Positions 1-11,931 of a stretch of DNA of 64,000 nt are shown here, piece after piece. The notes under the pieces were generated by a model, which saw nothing but the letters and a program-made list of their open reading frames with translations, had not been told where the DNA came from and did not search any database. The DNA lies in contig NZ_CP012382.1 in assembly GCF_001267885.1 (NCBI RefSeq), forward strand, positions 5,815,001 to 5,879,000, in the 5' to 3' direction. Source of the stretch: Streptomyces ambofaciens ATCC 23877. Lineage in GTDB: Bacteria > Actinomycetota > Actinomycetes > Streptomycetales > Streptomycetaceae. Numbering within the stretch: the stretch's first letter is position 1; the number at the start of each line of letters is the position of its first letter. A program made the position numbers and the translations under genes.

Positions 1-2
1 AC

Positions 3-2240
<2,238 letters not shown>

Positions 2241-2634
2241 GGTCCGGGTCCGGACGGGCACCGCACGGCCCGTTCGGGCACCGTGTCCGCGGTACGTCCG
2301 GGCACCACCCGCGCAGGGTGCCCGGGCGGTGTGCGAACGTGGGGTGTACGCGAACGGCGGGGACCTCGGGTCTTCACGCGGAGTTGCTGACTGAGTGTGC
2401 CCGAGGCCGTGTAGAGGTGCGGGATTCGGGGAACCTTCTGGTCTCCCGCTGCGTTTCTGCTATGTGCACAGTGACATCGCGGTGACAGGGTGTGTCGACG
2501 GGCGGGGTGCGGCTACGATGACCGGCACAAGGACGGACGGCGCAAGGGAGCCGTCCCCTGGGGCGGCGCCCGCCGGTGCTGCCCCAAGTCCTGCGGACAG
2601 GGGAGGCCCCACGCCGGGGCGAGGAGGGCGGGCC
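2241..2634. other. Intergenic region osaA-osaB with terminator-like hairpin and leader
   Basis: About 390 bases without a gene. The first part carries an inverted repeat, CCGGGCACC at 2298-2306 paired with GGTGCCCGG at 2317-2325, which could terminate osaA transcription. The distal part contains a possible -10 hexamer TACGAT at 2514-2519 with no good -35, then a G-rich leader to the osaB start. The longer frame that extends upstream of osaB from 2395 has no clear ribosome site and is not taken as coding. Confidence 0.5.
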
Positions 2635-3312
2635 ATGGTGCAGAAGGCCAAGATCCTCCTGGTCGATGACCGGCCGGAGAATCTGCTGGCGCTGGAGGCG
2701 ATCCTCTCGGCGCTCGATCAGACGCTGGTGCGGGCATCGTCCGGGGAGGAAGCGCTCAAAGCACTGCTCACGGACGACTTCGCGGTCATTCTGCTGGACG
2801 TCCAGATGCCGGGCATGGACGGTTTCGAAACCGCCGCCCACATCAAGCGACGGGAGCGGACCCGGGACATCCCGATCATCTTCCTCACCGCGATCAACCA
2901 CGGGCCGCACCACACCTTCCGCGGGTACGCGGCGGGCGCGGTGGACTACATCTCCAAGCCGTTCGACCCGTGGGTGCTGCGGGCGAAGGTCTCCGTCTTC
3001 GTCGAGCTCTACATGAAGAACTGCCAGCTGCGCGAGCAGGCGGCCCTGCTGCGCCTCCAGTTGGAAGGCGGCGGCAAGGACGCGGCGGGTGAGGCGGCCA
3101 AGGAGCCGGCGGGACTGCTCGCCGAGCTGTCGGCGCGGCTCGCGGCCGTCGAGGAGCAGGCCGAGGCGCTCTCCAAGCAGCTGGGCGACGAGTCGACGGA
3201 CGCGGCGGCCGTGGCGACGGCGGCCCACCTGGAGCGCAAGCTCACCGGACTGCGCAGGGCACTGGACGCCCTGGAGCCGGGCTCGTCCGGAGGCCAGGCC
3301 GCGGTCAACTGA
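2635..3312 (+). CDS. osaB: Receiver-only response regulator with C-terminal coiled coil (OsaB-like)
   Basis: A 225-residue protein with one CheY-like receiver domain (residues 5-120): acidic pair D11/D12, phospho-acceptor D55 in ILLDVQMPGMDG, and lysine in ISKPFDP. There is no DNA-binding domain; the C-terminal 100 residues are Ala/Glu/Lys-rich and look like a coiled coil with disordered ends, so it probably acts by protein contact. The ATG at 2635 follows a GAGGAGGG ribosome site. It lies just downstream of the OsaA-like kinase; in S. coelicolor OsaB is reported to be needed for osmotic adaptation. Assignment rests on architecture and synteny. Confidence 0.88.
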   Translation: MVQKAKILLVDDRPENLLALEAILSALDQTLVRASSGEEALKALLTDDFAVILLDVQMPGMDGFETAAHIKRRERTRDIPIIFLTAINHGPHHTFRGYAAGAVDYISKPFDPWVLRAKVSVFVELYMKNCQLREQAALLRLQLEGGGKDAAGEAAKEPAGLLAELSARLAAVEEQAEALSKQLGDESTDAAAVATAAHLERKLTGLRRALDALEPGSSGGQAAVN

Positions 3313-3477
3313 GGGCTGACCACCGGGTCGGCCCGGGCGGAACGTCGGGTTCGTCGGTGAACGCACGTCAGGGTCGGTACCGGAAGCGTCAGTTCCGGCC
3401 TTCCGCGCGGGCGACACGAACGGGTGAAGCGGTAGGCACACGTGTCGACCGGCGTCTCCCCCGGTAACCTCACACCT

Positions 3478-6222
3478 ATGGCCTCACGTCCCTCCGCAGC
3501 CAAGAAGCAGCCCGCGAAGAAGGCGGTCGCTCCCGCGAAGGGTCCGGCGAGGAAGGCGGCCGCGAAAAAGGCGCCCCCCAGGAAGGCCCCCGTCCGGAAG
3601 GCCGCGGCGAAGAAGCCCGCGCCCCGACCGGCCCCCAGCCCCACCGGAGGCGTCTACCGGCTCGTACGCGCCCTCTGGCTGGGCATCGCGCACGCCGTCG
3701 GCGCCGTCTTCCGCGGGGTGGGGCAGGGCGCGAAGAACCTCGACCCCGCGCACCGCAAGGACGGCGTCGCGCTGCTGCTGCTCGGGATCGCGCTGATCGT
3801 CGCCGCTGGTACCTGGGCCGATCTGAAGGGCCCGGTCGGCGACCTCATCGAGATCCTCGTGACCGGCGCCTTCGGCCGGCTGGACCTGCTCGTGCCGATC
3901 CTCCTCGGCTCCGTCGCCGTACGGCTGATCCGGCACCCGGAGAAACCGGAGGCCAACGGCCGGATCGTGATCGGTCTCTCCGCACTCGTCGTCGGCGTCC
4001 TCGGCCAGGTGCACGTCGCCTGCGGTTCACCGGCGCGCGGCGACGGCATGCAGGCCATAAGGGATGCCGGCGGTCTCATCGGCTGGGGTGCGGCGACCCC
4101 GCTGTCGTACACGATGACCGACGTCCTGGCCGTGCCCCTGCTCGTGCTGCTCACGGTCTTCGGGTTGCTGGTCGTCACGGCCACGCCGGTGAACGCCATC
4201 CCGCAGCGGCTGCGGCAGCTCGGGGTGCGGCTCGGCCTCGTCCGCGACGTGGAGGCGGACGAGTTCTTCGACGACGAGGAGCGGTACGAGGAGCAGTGGC
4301 GCGAGGCGCTGCCGGCGCGGCCCCGCAGGCGCGGCGGACCGGTCGCCGACGAGCCGTACGATCCGGACGCGGCCGAGCAGGAGGCGCTCACCCGGCGTCG
4401 CGGCAGACCCCGGCGGTCCGCGGTGCCGCAGCCCGAGATGAACCGGCAGATGGACGCCGTGGACGTCGCCGCGGCCGCGGCCGCCGCGCTCGACGGCGCC
4501 GTGATGCACGGGATGCCGCCCTCGCCGCTGGTCGCCGACCTCACCCAGGGGGTGAGCACCGGGGAGCGGGAGGCGCCGACCCCGACCCCGGTCCCGGCCG
4601 CGCGTCCGCAGCCCGGGAAGCTCAAGAAGGACGCCCCCGCGCAAACCGTAGCGGAGCCGGCGGGCGGAGTCCCCGACCTCACCAAGACCCCGCCGCCCAA
4701 GGAGCGGGACCTGCCGCCGCGCGCGGAGCAGCTCCAGCTCTCCGGCGACATCACCTACTCGCTGCCGTCCCTCGACCTGCTCACGCGCGGCGGCCCGGGC
4801 AAGGCGCGCAGCGCCGCCAACGACGCCATAGTCGCCTCGCTGACCACCGTCTTCACCGAGTTCAAGGTCGACGCCGCCGTCACCGGCTTCACCCGTGGTC
4901 CGACGGTCACCCGGTACGAGGTCGAGCTGGGGCCCGCCGTGAAGGTCGAGCGGATCACCGCGCTGACCAAGAACATCGCGTATGCCGTCGCCAGCCCCGA
5001 CGTGCGGATCATCAGCCCGATCCCCGGCAAGTCCGCCGTCGGCATCGAGATCCCCAACACCGACCGGGAGATGGTCAACCTCGGGGACGTGCTGCGCCTC
5101 GCGGAGTCCGCGGAGGACGACGACCCGATGCTGGTCGCGTTCGGCAAGGACGTCGAGGGCGGCTACGTCATGCACTCGCTGGCGAAGATGCCGCACATAC
5201 TGGTGGCCGGCGCCACCGGGTCCGGAAAGTCGTCCTGCATCAACTGCCTGATCACCTCGATCATGATGCGGGCGACTCCGGAGGACGTCCGGATGATCCT
5301 GGTCGACCCCAAGCGCGTCGAGCTGACCGCGTACGAGGGCATCCCGCACCTGATCACGCCGATCATCACCAACCCGAAGCGGGCCGCCGAGGCACTGCAG
5401 TGGGTCGTCCGCGAGATGGACCTGCGCTACGACGACCTCGCGGCCTACGGCTACCGGCACATCGACGACTTCAACCGCGCGGTGCGCGAGGGCAAGGTCA
5501 AGCCGCCCGAGGGCAGCGAACGCGAACTCCAGCCGTATCCGTACCTGCTGGTGATCGTGGACGAGCTGGCCGACCTGATGATGGTGGCGCCGCGGGACGT
5601 CGAGGACGCCATCGTGCGCATCACGCAGCTCGCGCGCGCGGCGGGCATCCACCTGGTGCTCGCCACCCAGCGGCCCTCCGTGGACGTCGTCACCGGCCTG
5701 ATCAAGGCCAACGTGCCCTCCCGGCTGGCCTTCGCCACGTCCTCCCTGGCGGACTCGCGGGTCATCCTCGACCAGCCCGGTGCCGAGAAGCTGATCGGCA
5801 AGGGCGACGGCCTCTTCCTGCCGATGGGCGCGAACAAGCCGACCCGTATGCAGGGCGCGTTCGTGACCGAGGAGGAGGTCGCGGTCGTCGTCCAGCACTG
5901 CAAGGACCAGATGGCGCCCGTCTTCCGGGAGGACGTCACCGTCGGGGCCAAGCAGAAGAAGGAGATCGACGAGGACATCGGCGACGACCTCGACCTGCTG
6001 TGCCAGGCGGCCGAGCTGGTCGTCTCCACCCAGTTCGGCTCGACCTCCATGCTCCAGCGCAAGCTGCGCGTCGGTTTCGCCAAGGCCGGGCGCCTGATGG
6101 ACCTGATGGAGTCGCGGAGCATCGTCGGGCCGAGCGAAGGCTCGAAGGCTCGTGACGTTCTGGTGAAGCCTGACGAGCTGGACGGAGTGCTCGCGGTGAT
6201 CCGGGGGGAGTCTGAAGGGTAG
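3478..6222 (+). CDS. ftsK: DNA translocase FtsK/SpoIIIE
   Basis: Septal DNA pump of 914 residues that clears chromosomes from closing division or sporulation septa. The N-terminus is a Lys/Ala/Pro-rich tail (residues 1-55), followed by about four membrane segments (roughly 95-230), an acidic linker, the alpha/beta motor with Walker A GATGSGKSS and Walker B VIVDELADLMM, and a C-terminal gamma winged helix (LLCQAAELVVSTQFGSTS...) that reads KOPS-like sequences. The ATG at 3478 was chosen; an in-frame GTG at 3442 would add 12 residues. It follows osaB by 165 bp and is probably its own transcription unit. Confidence 0.96.
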   Translation: MASRPSAAKKQPAKKAVAPAKGPARKAAAKKAPPRKAPVRKAAAKKPAPRPAPSPTGGVYRLVRALWLGIAHAVGAVFRGVGQGAKNLDPAHRKDGVALLLLGIALIVAAGTWADLKGPVGDLIEILVTGAFGRLDLLVPILLGSVAVRLIRHPEKPEANGRIVIGLSALVVGVLGQVHVACGSPARGDGMQAIRDAGGLIGWGAATPLSYTMTDVLAVPLLVLLTVFGLLVVTATPVNAIPQRLRQLGVRLGLVRDVEADEFFDDEERYEEQWREALPARPRRRGGPVADEPYDPDAAEQEALTRRRGRPRRSAVPQPEMNRQMDAVDVAAAAAAALDGAVMHGMPPSPLVADLTQGVSTGEREAPTPTPVPAARPQPGKLKKDAPAQTVAEPAGGVPDLTKTPPPKERDLPPRAEQLQLSGDITYSLPSLDLLTRGGPGKARSAANDAIVASLTTVFTEFKVDAAVTGFTRGPTVTRYEVELGPAVKVERITALTKNIAYAVASPDVRIISPIPGKSAVGIEIPNTDREMVNLGDVLRLAESAEDDDPMLVAFGKDVEGGYVMHSLAKMPHILVAGATGSGKSSCINCLITSIMMRATPEDVRMILVDPKRVELTAYEGIPHLITPIITNPKRAAEALQWVVREMDLRYDDLAAYGYRHIDDFNRAVREGKVKPPEGSERELQPYPYLLVIVDELADLMMVAPRDVEDAIVRITQLARAAGIHLVLATQRPSVDVVTGLIKANVPSRLAFATSSLADSRVILDQPGAEKLIGKGDGLFLPMGANKPTRMQGAFVTEEEVAVVVQHCKDQMAPVFREDVTVGAKQKKEIDEDIGDDLDLLCQAAELVVSTQFGSTSMLQRKLRVGFAKAGRLMDLMESRSIVGPSEGSKARDVLVKPDELDGVLAVIRGESEG

Positions 6223-6484
6223 GAGACGGTACGCGAGGGGTTCCGTCGACGGAGGGTCACGGCGGCCGGTGGCCGATCGTGACTCACCCGTTAGGGATCA
6301 TTGAGCAACCGTTTCCCCAAGGCGCACGTCAAGTTGAGGGAAGCGACGAACAGGAAGTCCACCATCGGGATGCCGGGCCATTCCGATGGCGTACAAAGTC
6401 GTATCGCCCGGTTGCCCCACCCGTTTGTACCCCCCCTAGACTGAACGTCCAGCGCAGGCGGTCATACGCTCGAAAGGCGCCCCC

Positions 6485-7348
6485 GTGTCCAAAGGCAACT
6501 CCCCTGAAGACGAGCGTCCGATCGAAGACGTGTCCCACGACGTTCCCGAGGACGTTTCCGAGGAATCCCGCCCCTCCGTCGGCCGTGCCCTGCAGCAGGC
6601 GCGGATCGCCGCCGGACTGACCGTCGACGACATCAGCTCCGCCACCCGTGTCCGGATCTCCATCGTGCACGCCATCGAGGCGGACGACTTCGCGCCCTGT
6701 GGCGGAGACGTCTACGCGCGCGGCCACATCAGGACCCTGGCGAAGGCCGTCGGGCTCGACCCCGCCGAGCTGCTCGCGCGGTTCGACGCCGACCACGGCG
6801 GACGCCCGGCGCCGACACCCGCCGCGTCCCTGTTCGAGGCGGAACGCATCCGTCCCGAGCGGCGCGGACCCAACTGGACGGCCGCCATGGTCGCCGCGAT
6901 CGTCGCGGTGATCGGTTTCGTCGGCTTCACCTTCGTCAAGGGTGACGACGGCGGGGGCTCCGAGGCGAGCGTCGCCGAGGGCTCCGAGTCGTCGGCCGGC
7001 GCCTCCGCGTCGGCGAGCGCCGAGCCGAAGAAGCCGGCCGACCCGAAGCCGGACCCGACCGAGAGCGCGATCGCGGCCGCGCCCCGCGACAAGGTCACCG
7101 TCAAGGTCAGCGCCACCGACGGCCGCAGCTGGATCTCCGTCAAGGACCACAACGGCCGGCAGGTCTTCGACGGACTGCTCAAGGAGGGCGACTCCGAGAC
7201 CTTCCAGGACAACGAGAAGATCAACCTCGTCCTCGGCGACGCGGGCGCGATCCAGCTCTACGTCAACGGCAAGAAGATCGAGGACGACTTCCAGCCCGGC
7301 TCCGTGGAGCGTCTGACGTACACCAAGGGCGACCCGCAGGTCGGCTAG
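6485..7348 (+). CDS. RodZ-like membrane-anchored HTH protein (DUF4115)
   Basis: A 287-residue single-pass membrane protein. Residues 35-100 form a RodZ-type helix-turn-helix ([20 protein letters not shown]...), residues about 137-155 a membrane segment ([20 protein letters not shown]), then a Ser/Ala/Glu linker and a C-terminal DUF4115 beta domain ([17 protein letters not shown]). This is the topology of RodZ, which links MreB to the wall machinery. Start is GTG at 6485; ribosome site weak (AAAGGCGCCCCC). Its location between ftsK and rimO is conserved in actinomycetes. A role in cell shape or division is inference from the family. Confidence 0.85.
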   Translation: MSKGNSPEDERPIEDVSHDVPEDVSEESRPSVGRALQQARIAAGLTVDDISSATRVRISIVHAIEADDFAPCGGDVYARGHIRTLAKAVGLDPAELLARFDADHGGRPAPTPAASLFEAERIRPERRGPNWTAAMVAAIVAVIGFVGFTFVKGDDGGGSEASVAEGSESSAGASASASAEPKKPADPKPDPTESAIAAAPRDKVTVKVSATDGRSWISVKDHNGRQVFDGLLKEGDSETFQDNEKINLVLGDAGAIQLYVNGKKIEDDFQPGSVERLTYTKGDPQVG

Positions 7349-7439
7349 CGGGGCCCGAGAGGGCGAGTCACCGGGGCCGCCCGAGATCGGCCAACCCCGT
7401 CGACATGGGCTGTCGGCGGGACGAAGTAGTCTTGAGCCC

Positions 7440-8921
7440 ATGCCTGAAAGCCGTACCGTCGCACTCGTCACCCTTGGCTGCGCCCGTAACGAGGTGGACT
7501 CGGAGGAGCTCGCAGGCCGTCTGGAGGCGGACGGCTGGAAGCTCGTCGAGGACGCCGAGGAAGCGGACGTCGCCGTCGTGAACACGTGCGGCTTCGTCGA
7601 GGCCGCCAAGAAGGACTCCGTCGACGCCCTCCTGGAGGCCAACGACCTCAAGGGCCACGGCAGAACGCAGGCCGTCGTGGCGGTGGGCTGCATGGCCGAG
7701 CGGTACGGCAAGGAGCTCGCCGAGGCCCTGCCCGAGGCCGACGGCGTCCTGGGCTTCGACGACTACGCCGACATCTCCGACCGCCTGCAGACCATCCTCA
7801 GTGGTGGCGTCCACGCCGCCCACACCCCCCGCGACCGGCGCAAGCTGCTGCCCATCAGCCCCGCCGAGCGGCAGGAGGCCGGAGCCGCCGTCGCACTGCC
7901 GGGGCACGGCCCCACCGACCTTCCCGAGGGAGTCGCCCCCGCCTCCGGCCCCCGCGCGCCGCTGCGCCGCCGCCTGGACGGCTCCCCGGTCGCCTCGGTG
8001 AAGCTGGCGTCCGGCTGCGACCGGCGCTGCTCCTTCTGCGCCATCCCGTCCTTCCGCGGCTCCTTCATCTCGCGCCGCCCGAGCGACGTGCTGAACGAGA
8101 CACGGTGGCTGGCCGAGCAGGGCGTCAAGGAGATCATGCTGGTCTCCGAGAACAACACCTCCTACGGCAAGGACCTGGGCGACATCCGCCTGCTGGAGTC
8201 CCTGCTGCCGAACCTCGCCGACGTCGACGGCATCGAGCGGGTGCGCGTCAGCTACCTCCAGCCGGCCGAGATGCGCCCGGGACTCATCGACGTCCTGACC
8301 TCGACGCCGAAGGTGGTGCCCTACTTCGACCTCTCCTTCCAGCACTCCGCGCCGAACGTGCTGCGCGCGATGCGCCGCTTCGGCGACACCGACCGCTTCC
8401 TGGAGCTCCTGGACACCATCCGGAGCAAGGCCCCCGAGGCGGGCGTGCGCTCCAACTTCATCGTGGGCTTCCCCGGCGAGTCCGCCTCCGACCTCGCCGA
8501 GCTGGAGCGGTTCCTGAACCATGCCCGGCTGGACGCCATCGGCGTCTTCGGCTACTCCGACGAGGAGGGCACCGAGGCGGCGACCTACGGCGACAAGCTG
8601 GACGAGGACGTCGTGGCCGAGCGGCTGGCGCGGGTCTCCCGGCTGGCCGAGGAACTCGTCTCGCAGCGCGCCGAGGAGCGCGTCGGCGCGACCGTGCGCG
8701 TGCTCGTCGAGTCCATGGACTCCACCGACGACGGGGACGGCGTCCGCGGTCGCGCGGAGCACCAGGCGCCCGAGACGGACGGCCAGGTGCTGCTCACGAG
8801 CGGCGAAGGCCTGAGTGTCGGTCGTATGGTCGACGCGAAGGTGGTCGGTACGGAGGGTGTCGACCTGGTGGCCGAACCGCTGCTGGGATCGCCCGAGTGG
8901 AGTGAGGAGGCCGGCAGATGA
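7440..8921 (+). CDS. rimO: Ribosomal protein S12 (Asp89) methylthiotransferase RimO
   Basis: Radical-SAM enzyme of 493 residues that attaches a methylthio group to the conserved aspartate of ribosomal protein S12. The UPF0004 domain carries three cluster cysteines ([36 protein letters not shown]), the radical SAM core has [15 protein letters not shown] (CxxxCxxC), and a TRAM domain ends the protein. A Pro/Ala-rich insertion (about residues 135-175) sits between the first two domains, as in other actinomycete RimO proteins. Its stop overlaps the start of pgsA (ATGA), so the two are translationally coupled. A second methylthiotransferase, miaB, is at 41172. Confidence 0.96.
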   Translation: MPESRTVALVTLGCARNEVDSEELAGRLEADGWKLVEDAEEADVAVVNTCGFVEAAKKDSVDALLEANDLKGHGRTQAVVAVGCMAERYGKELAEALPEADGVLGFDDYADISDRLQTILSGGVHAAHTPRDRRKLLPISPAERQEAGAAVALPGHGPTDLPEGVAPASGPRAPLRRRLDGSPVASVKLASGCDRRCSFCAIPSFRGSFISRRPSDVLNETRWLAEQGVKEIMLVSENNTSYGKDLGDIRLLESLLPNLADVDGIERVRVSYLQPAEMRPGLIDVLTSTPKVVPYFDLSFQHSAPNVLRAMRRFGDTDRFLELLDTIRSKAPEAGVRSNFIVGFPGESASDLAELERFLNHARLDAIGVFGYSDEEGTEAATYGDKLDEDVVAERLARVSRLAEELVSQRAEERVGATVRVLVESMDSTDDGDGVRGRAEHQAPETDGQVLLTSGEGLSVGRMVDAKVVGTEGVDLVAEPLLGSPEWSEEAGR

Positions 8922-9751
8922 CCGGAGTCCCGGCGTCCGCGGCGGGCGGCTCCTCCGGTGCGCGCCGGACCGGCCCGCGCGGCGGCTCGGGAGCCGCTCA
9001 GGAACCGGTGGAGCGGACGACTCCGGGAGGAGCGACGGAACGGGGTGCCTCGGACAGGGGCGCCTCGGACAGGAGCCCCGTGGACAGGGGGGCCGTGGAA
9101 CGAGGCGCCACCGAGGGCGGTGCGGCCGGGCGTGGTGGCAAGATCGCGGCCGCGGCCGTCAACCAGGCGAGCGTCTGGAACGTCGCCAACCTGCTGACGA
9201 TGCTCCGGCTGCTCCTGGTGCCGGCCTTCGTCGCGCTGATGCTCGGCAACGGCGGGTACGACCCTGCCTGGCGTTCGTTCGCGTGGGCCGCCTTCGCCGT
9301 CGCCATGATCACCGACCTTTTCGACGGCCATCTGGCGCGCACCTACAACCTCGTCACCGACTTCGGGAAGATCGCCGACCCCATCGCCGACAAGGCGATC
9401 ATGGGGGCGGCGCTCGTCTGCCTGTCCGCGCTGGGTGACCTGCCGTGGTGGGTGACGGCCGTCATCCTCGGCCGGGAACTCGGGATCACCGTGCTGCGTT
9501 TCGTGGTCATCCGGTACGGCGTCATCCCCGCCAGCCGCGGTGGCAAGCTCAAGACCCTCACCCAGGGCGTGGCCGTCGGCATGTACGTCCTGGCCCTGAC
9601 GGGGCCCCTGGCGACGCTGAGGTTCTGGGTGATGGCGGCGGCGGTCGTGCTGACCGTGGTGACCGGGCTGGACTATGTGAAGCAGGCCATTGTGCTGCGC
9701 CGCCGGGGAATCGCTGAGCGCAGAGCGGCGTTGAGGGAGACGGAAGGTTGA
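8918..9751 (+). CDS. pgsA: CDP-diacylglycerol-glycerol-3-phosphate 3-phosphatidyltransferase
   Basis: Integral membrane enzyme of 277 residues making phosphatidylglycerophosphate. The CDP-alcohol phosphotransferase signature (DLFDGHLAR then GKIADPIAD) is complete and several hydrophobic helices follow. The N-terminal 80 residues are an unusual low-complexity, charged extension with a repeated [14 protein letters not shown] pattern before the first helix ([18 protein letters not shown]). The start is supported by a GAGGAGG ribosome site and the ATGA overlap with rimO, so the extension is probably translated. The stop overlaps the cinA start (TTGA). Confidence 0.93.
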   Translation: MTGVPASAAGGSSGARRTGPRGGSGAAQEPVERTTPGGATERGASDRGASDRSPVDRGAVERGATEGGAAGRGGKIAAAAVNQASVWNVANLLTMLRLLLVPAFVALMLGNGGYDPAWRSFAWAAFAVAMITDLFDGHLARTYNLVTDFGKIADPIADKAIMGAALVCLSALGDLPWWVTAVILGRELGITVLRFVVIRYGVIPASRGGKLKTLTQGVAVGMYVLALTGPLATLRFWVMAAAVVLTVVTGLDYVKQAIVLRRRGIAERRAALRETEG

Positions 9752-10293
9752 GTTCCACGGCTGCCGACGTGGTGCGACTACTCACGGTGAGGGGTGAGAC
9801 CCTCGCGGTCGCCGAGTCTCTCACCGGGGGGCTGGTGGCGGCCGAGATCACGACGGTCGCCGGGGCGTCGCGAGCCTTCCGAGGTTCGGTCACCGCCTAC
9901 GCGACGGAGCTGAAGCGGGATCTGCTCGGCGTCGACGCGACGCTGCTCACGGCGCGCGGAGCGGTGGATCCGCAGGTCGCAGCCCAGATGGCGGCGGGCG
10001 TCCGCAAAGCGCTGGGTGCCGACTGGGGGATCGCGACGACCGGCGTCGCCGGCCCGGACCCGCAGGACGGACAGCCCGTCGGAACGGTCTTCGTGGCCGT
10101 CGACGGGCCTTTCGGAGGAGAAAACGGTTCCGCCTCTGGCGGAAAAGTGGAGGCGCTGCGGTTGAACGGCGACCGCGCGGAAATTCGTATGGAGAGTGTA
10201 CGGAGCGTACTCGCACTCCTTCTGAGGGAGCTTGCGGGCGAACAGACCGGGAATGAGCGGGCACAGGATACGGAACGGAACGGGGGGTTTTGA
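9748..10293 (+). CDS. cinA: CinA C-terminal domain nicotinamide-nucleotide amidase (PncC type)
   Basis: A 181-residue stand-alone CinA C-terminal domain, the NMN deamidase that recycles pyridine nucleotides. It shows the catalytic segment AVAESLTGGLVAAEITTVAG and the second conserved motif IATTGVAGPDPQDGQPVGT; the N-terminal MoCF-like domain of full-length CinA is absent. The TTG at 9748 overlaps the pgsA stop by 4 bp and follows a GGAAGG ribosome site. It is the last gene of the rimO-pgsA-cinA run. The pyridine-nucleotide role is inferred from the family. Confidence 0.92.
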   Translation: MSSTAADVVRLLTVRGETLAVAESLTGGLVAAEITTVAGASRAFRGSVTAYATELKRDLLGVDATLLTARGAVDPQVAAQMAAGVRKALGADWGIATTGVAGPDPQDGQPVGTVFVAVDGPFGGENGSASGGKVEALRLNGDRAEIRMESVRSVLALLLRELAGEQTGNERAQDTERNGGF

Positions 10294-10402
10294 TGTTTGC
10301 AGCCCTGAGTGAACACGACATCGCTCCCCGCACGGCCGCGGCGCGAGGCGGTACGGTGGGGCGTGAAGGATGCGGTTACACGGTCCGAGGAGGGAGCCAC
10401 CG

Positions 10403-10783
10403 ATGATTCTGCTCCGTCGCCTGTTGGGTGACGTGCTGCGTCGGCAGCGCCAACGCCAGGGCCGTACTCTGCGCGAAGTCTCCTCGTCCGCCCGAGTCTC
10501 ACTCGGCTATCTCTCCGAGGTGGAGCGGGGGCAGAAGGAGGCGTCGTCCGAGCTGCTCTCCGCCATCTGCGACGCGCTGGACGTACGGATGTCCGAGCTC
10601 ATGCGGGAAGTCAGCGACGAACTCGCCCTCGCCGAACTGGCGCAGTCCGCTGCCGCCACGTCCAGCGAGACCGTACCCGCGCCGGTGCGCCCGATGCTGG
10701 GTTCCGTGTCGGTGACCGGTGTGCCACCGGAGCGGGTGACCATCAAGGCGCCCGCGGAGGCGGTGGACGTCGTCGCCGCCTGA
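10403..10783 (+). CDS. clgR: Clp gene regulator ClgR (XRE-family HTH)
   Basis: A 126-residue XRE-type activator. The helix-turn-helix spans residues 5-65 ([41 protein letters not shown]) and is followed by an Ala/Pro-rich tail ending in VDVVAA. ClgR activates clp protease and lon genes in Streptomyces and mycobacteria and is itself a Clp substrate; its Ala-Ala terminus fits that known feedback. The ATG at 10403 follows GGAGGGAGCC; an upstream in-frame ATG at 10370 lacks such a site. A terminator hairpin follows the gene. Confidence 0.9.
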   Translation: MILLRRLLGDVLRRQRQRQGRTLREVSSSARVSLGYLSEVERGQKEASSELLSAICDALDVRMSELMREVSDELALAELAQSAAATSSETVPAPVRPMLGSVSVTGVPPERVTIKAPAEAVDVVAA

Positions 10784-10821
10784 GCGTCGAGAACGTGTGC
10801 GTGTGAGGCCCCGGCCGGGGT

Positions 10822-10858
10822 CTCTCCGGGAGACCGGAGAGGTGCGGTCGGGGTTTTT
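10822..10858 (+). terminator. Rho-independent terminator after clgR
   Basis: Inverted repeat CTCTCCGG (10822-10829) and CCGGAGAG (10834-10841) around a GAGA tetraloop, 39 bases after the clgR stop, followed by a GC stretch and a run of five T at 10854-10858. Confidence 0.7.
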
Positions 10859-11057
10859 GCGTTGCGGGGCAGCCGCGCAGGGGTGGGTGAGCCCGCGGGG
10901 AGGGCTCGCGTGTGAGGGCCGGGGCGTTCCGGGCGGGGGAGTTCCGGTGCTCCAGGGCGGAGGAGGGCCCGTGTGCTGGTTCGCCCGGTTTGCCGGTACC
11001 TGGTCGTGCGGTCATCGTGGAGGGACATGGCCGGGGGGCCGACCGACGGAGGTGTGC

Positions 11058-11528
11058 ATGTACGTCGTGAAGAGCCCGTTGTCCGACGCGAACCTGAAGA
11101 CCGTCTCCGATGCGCTGCAGGGTGGCCTCGTCGACCTGGTGGACCTGGCGCTGGTGGCGAAGCAGATCCACTGGAACGTGGTCGGTCCGCGGTTCCGCTC
11201 CGTACACCTCCAGCTCGACGAACTCGTCGACACCGCCCGCACGCACTCGGACACCGTGGCGGAACGTGCCTCGGCGCTCGGTGTGTCCCCGGACGGGCGG
11301 GCCGCGACCGTGGCCGTCGGCAGTGGCATCGACGTGACCCCCGAAGGGTGGGTCGACGACACCACCGCGGTCCGGACGATCGTGGACGCTCTGGGCGCGG
11401 TCGTCGCGCGGATGCGGGAGCGGATCGCCGCGACCGGCGATCCGGATCCCGTGAGCCAGGACATCTTCATTCAGATCACGGCCGACCTGGAGAAACAGCA
11501 CTGGATGTTCCAGGCCGGGAACGGATGA
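11058..11528 (+). CDS. dps: Dps-family ferritin-like DNA-protection protein
   Basis: A 156-residue mini-ferritin that stores iron and protects DNA from oxidants. The complete intersubunit ferroxidase set is visible: H38 and H50 (HWNVVGPRFRSVH), D54, D65 and E69 (HSDTVAERA), at the same spacing as E. coli Dps. There is no long Lys-rich N-terminal tail, so DNA binding is uncertain. The ATG at 11058 follows GGAGGTG. It lies alone after the clgR terminator and 7 bp before a small putative membrane gene. Streptomyces carries several Dps paralogues; which one this is cannot be told here. Confidence 0.92.
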   Translation: MYVVKSPLSDANLKTVSDALQGGLVDLVDLALVAKQIHWNVVGPRFRSVHLQLDELVDTARTHSDTVAERASALGVSPDGRAATVAVGSGIDVTPEGWVDDTTAVRTIVDALGAVVARMRERIAATGDPDPVSQDIFIQITADLEKQHWMFQAGNG

Positions 11529-11535
11529 CGCGGTT

Positions 11536-11832
11536 GTGACGCCGGTGCGGGCCGCTCGCGGGGCGGCCGCGCTGGTGCTCGGTGCGCTGTGGTGGTGGGC
11601 GGTGCTGCGCTTGGCGCTGGAGCCCGGCGCGGGGGTGCTCGAGGGAGCGGTCGCCGTCGGCGGGTGGGGGCTGAGCGTTCTGCCGGTGCACTGTGTGCCG
11701 CGGAGCCGGGCCGCGGGAGCCATCGGTGAGGGGCGGTGGCTCGGGGCCCTGCGTGCGGTCAAGGTGTCCGGCGGGTCGAAGGCGTCGGGGTCGGACGGGG
11801 TGCGGGACCGGTCCGGCTTCGGCAAGTCCTGA
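11536..11832 (+). CDS. Small hypothetical membrane protein
   Basis: I do not recognise this 98-residue protein. It starts at a GTG 7 bp after dps and has one or two hydrophobic stretches (AALVLGALWWWAVLRLAL; AVAVGGWGLSVLPVHCV) followed by a basic, Gly/Ser-rich tail. No strong ribosome site is visible, so it may depend on read-through from dps. It could also be a chance open frame in GC-rich DNA. Confidence 0.45.
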   Translation: MTPVRAARGAAALVLGALWWWAVLRLALEPGAGVLEGAVAVGGWGLSVLPVHCVPRSRAAGAIGEGRWLGALRAVKVSGGSKASGSDGVRDRSGFGKS

Positions 11833-11883
11833 GGCGGGGTGGGTCTGTGCAGCGCTTTACAGCGGGAGCGAGTCGAGCTAACG

Positions 11884-11901
11884 TACAACCAAATGGTTGT
11901 A
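11884..11901. promoter_or_regulatory. 18-bp palindromic operator of the ArsR-type regulator
   Basis: Perfect inverted repeat TACAACCA-AA-TGGTTGTA (8-bp arms, 2-bp centre), 30 bp upstream of the chosen regulator start. CAACCA-nn-TGGTTG elements are typical for ArsR regulators paired with SRPBCC genes, so this is the probable autoregulatory site. An ATG at 11893 lies inside the palindrome. Confidence 0.75.
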
Positions 11902-11931
11902 GATGGTGTTCTTGAAGAAGCCGAAGAGGGC

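Noticed and set aside
3340..3352. GAAC-GTCGG-GTTC upstream of ftsK as an SOS box
   Set aside because: The spacer is five bases rather than the four required by actinobacterial LexA sites.
4027..5898. Minus-strand open frame of 623 codons opposite ftsK
   Set aside because: Shadow of ftsK; biased composition (Val, His, Asp, Gly) and no recognisable motif or ribosome site.
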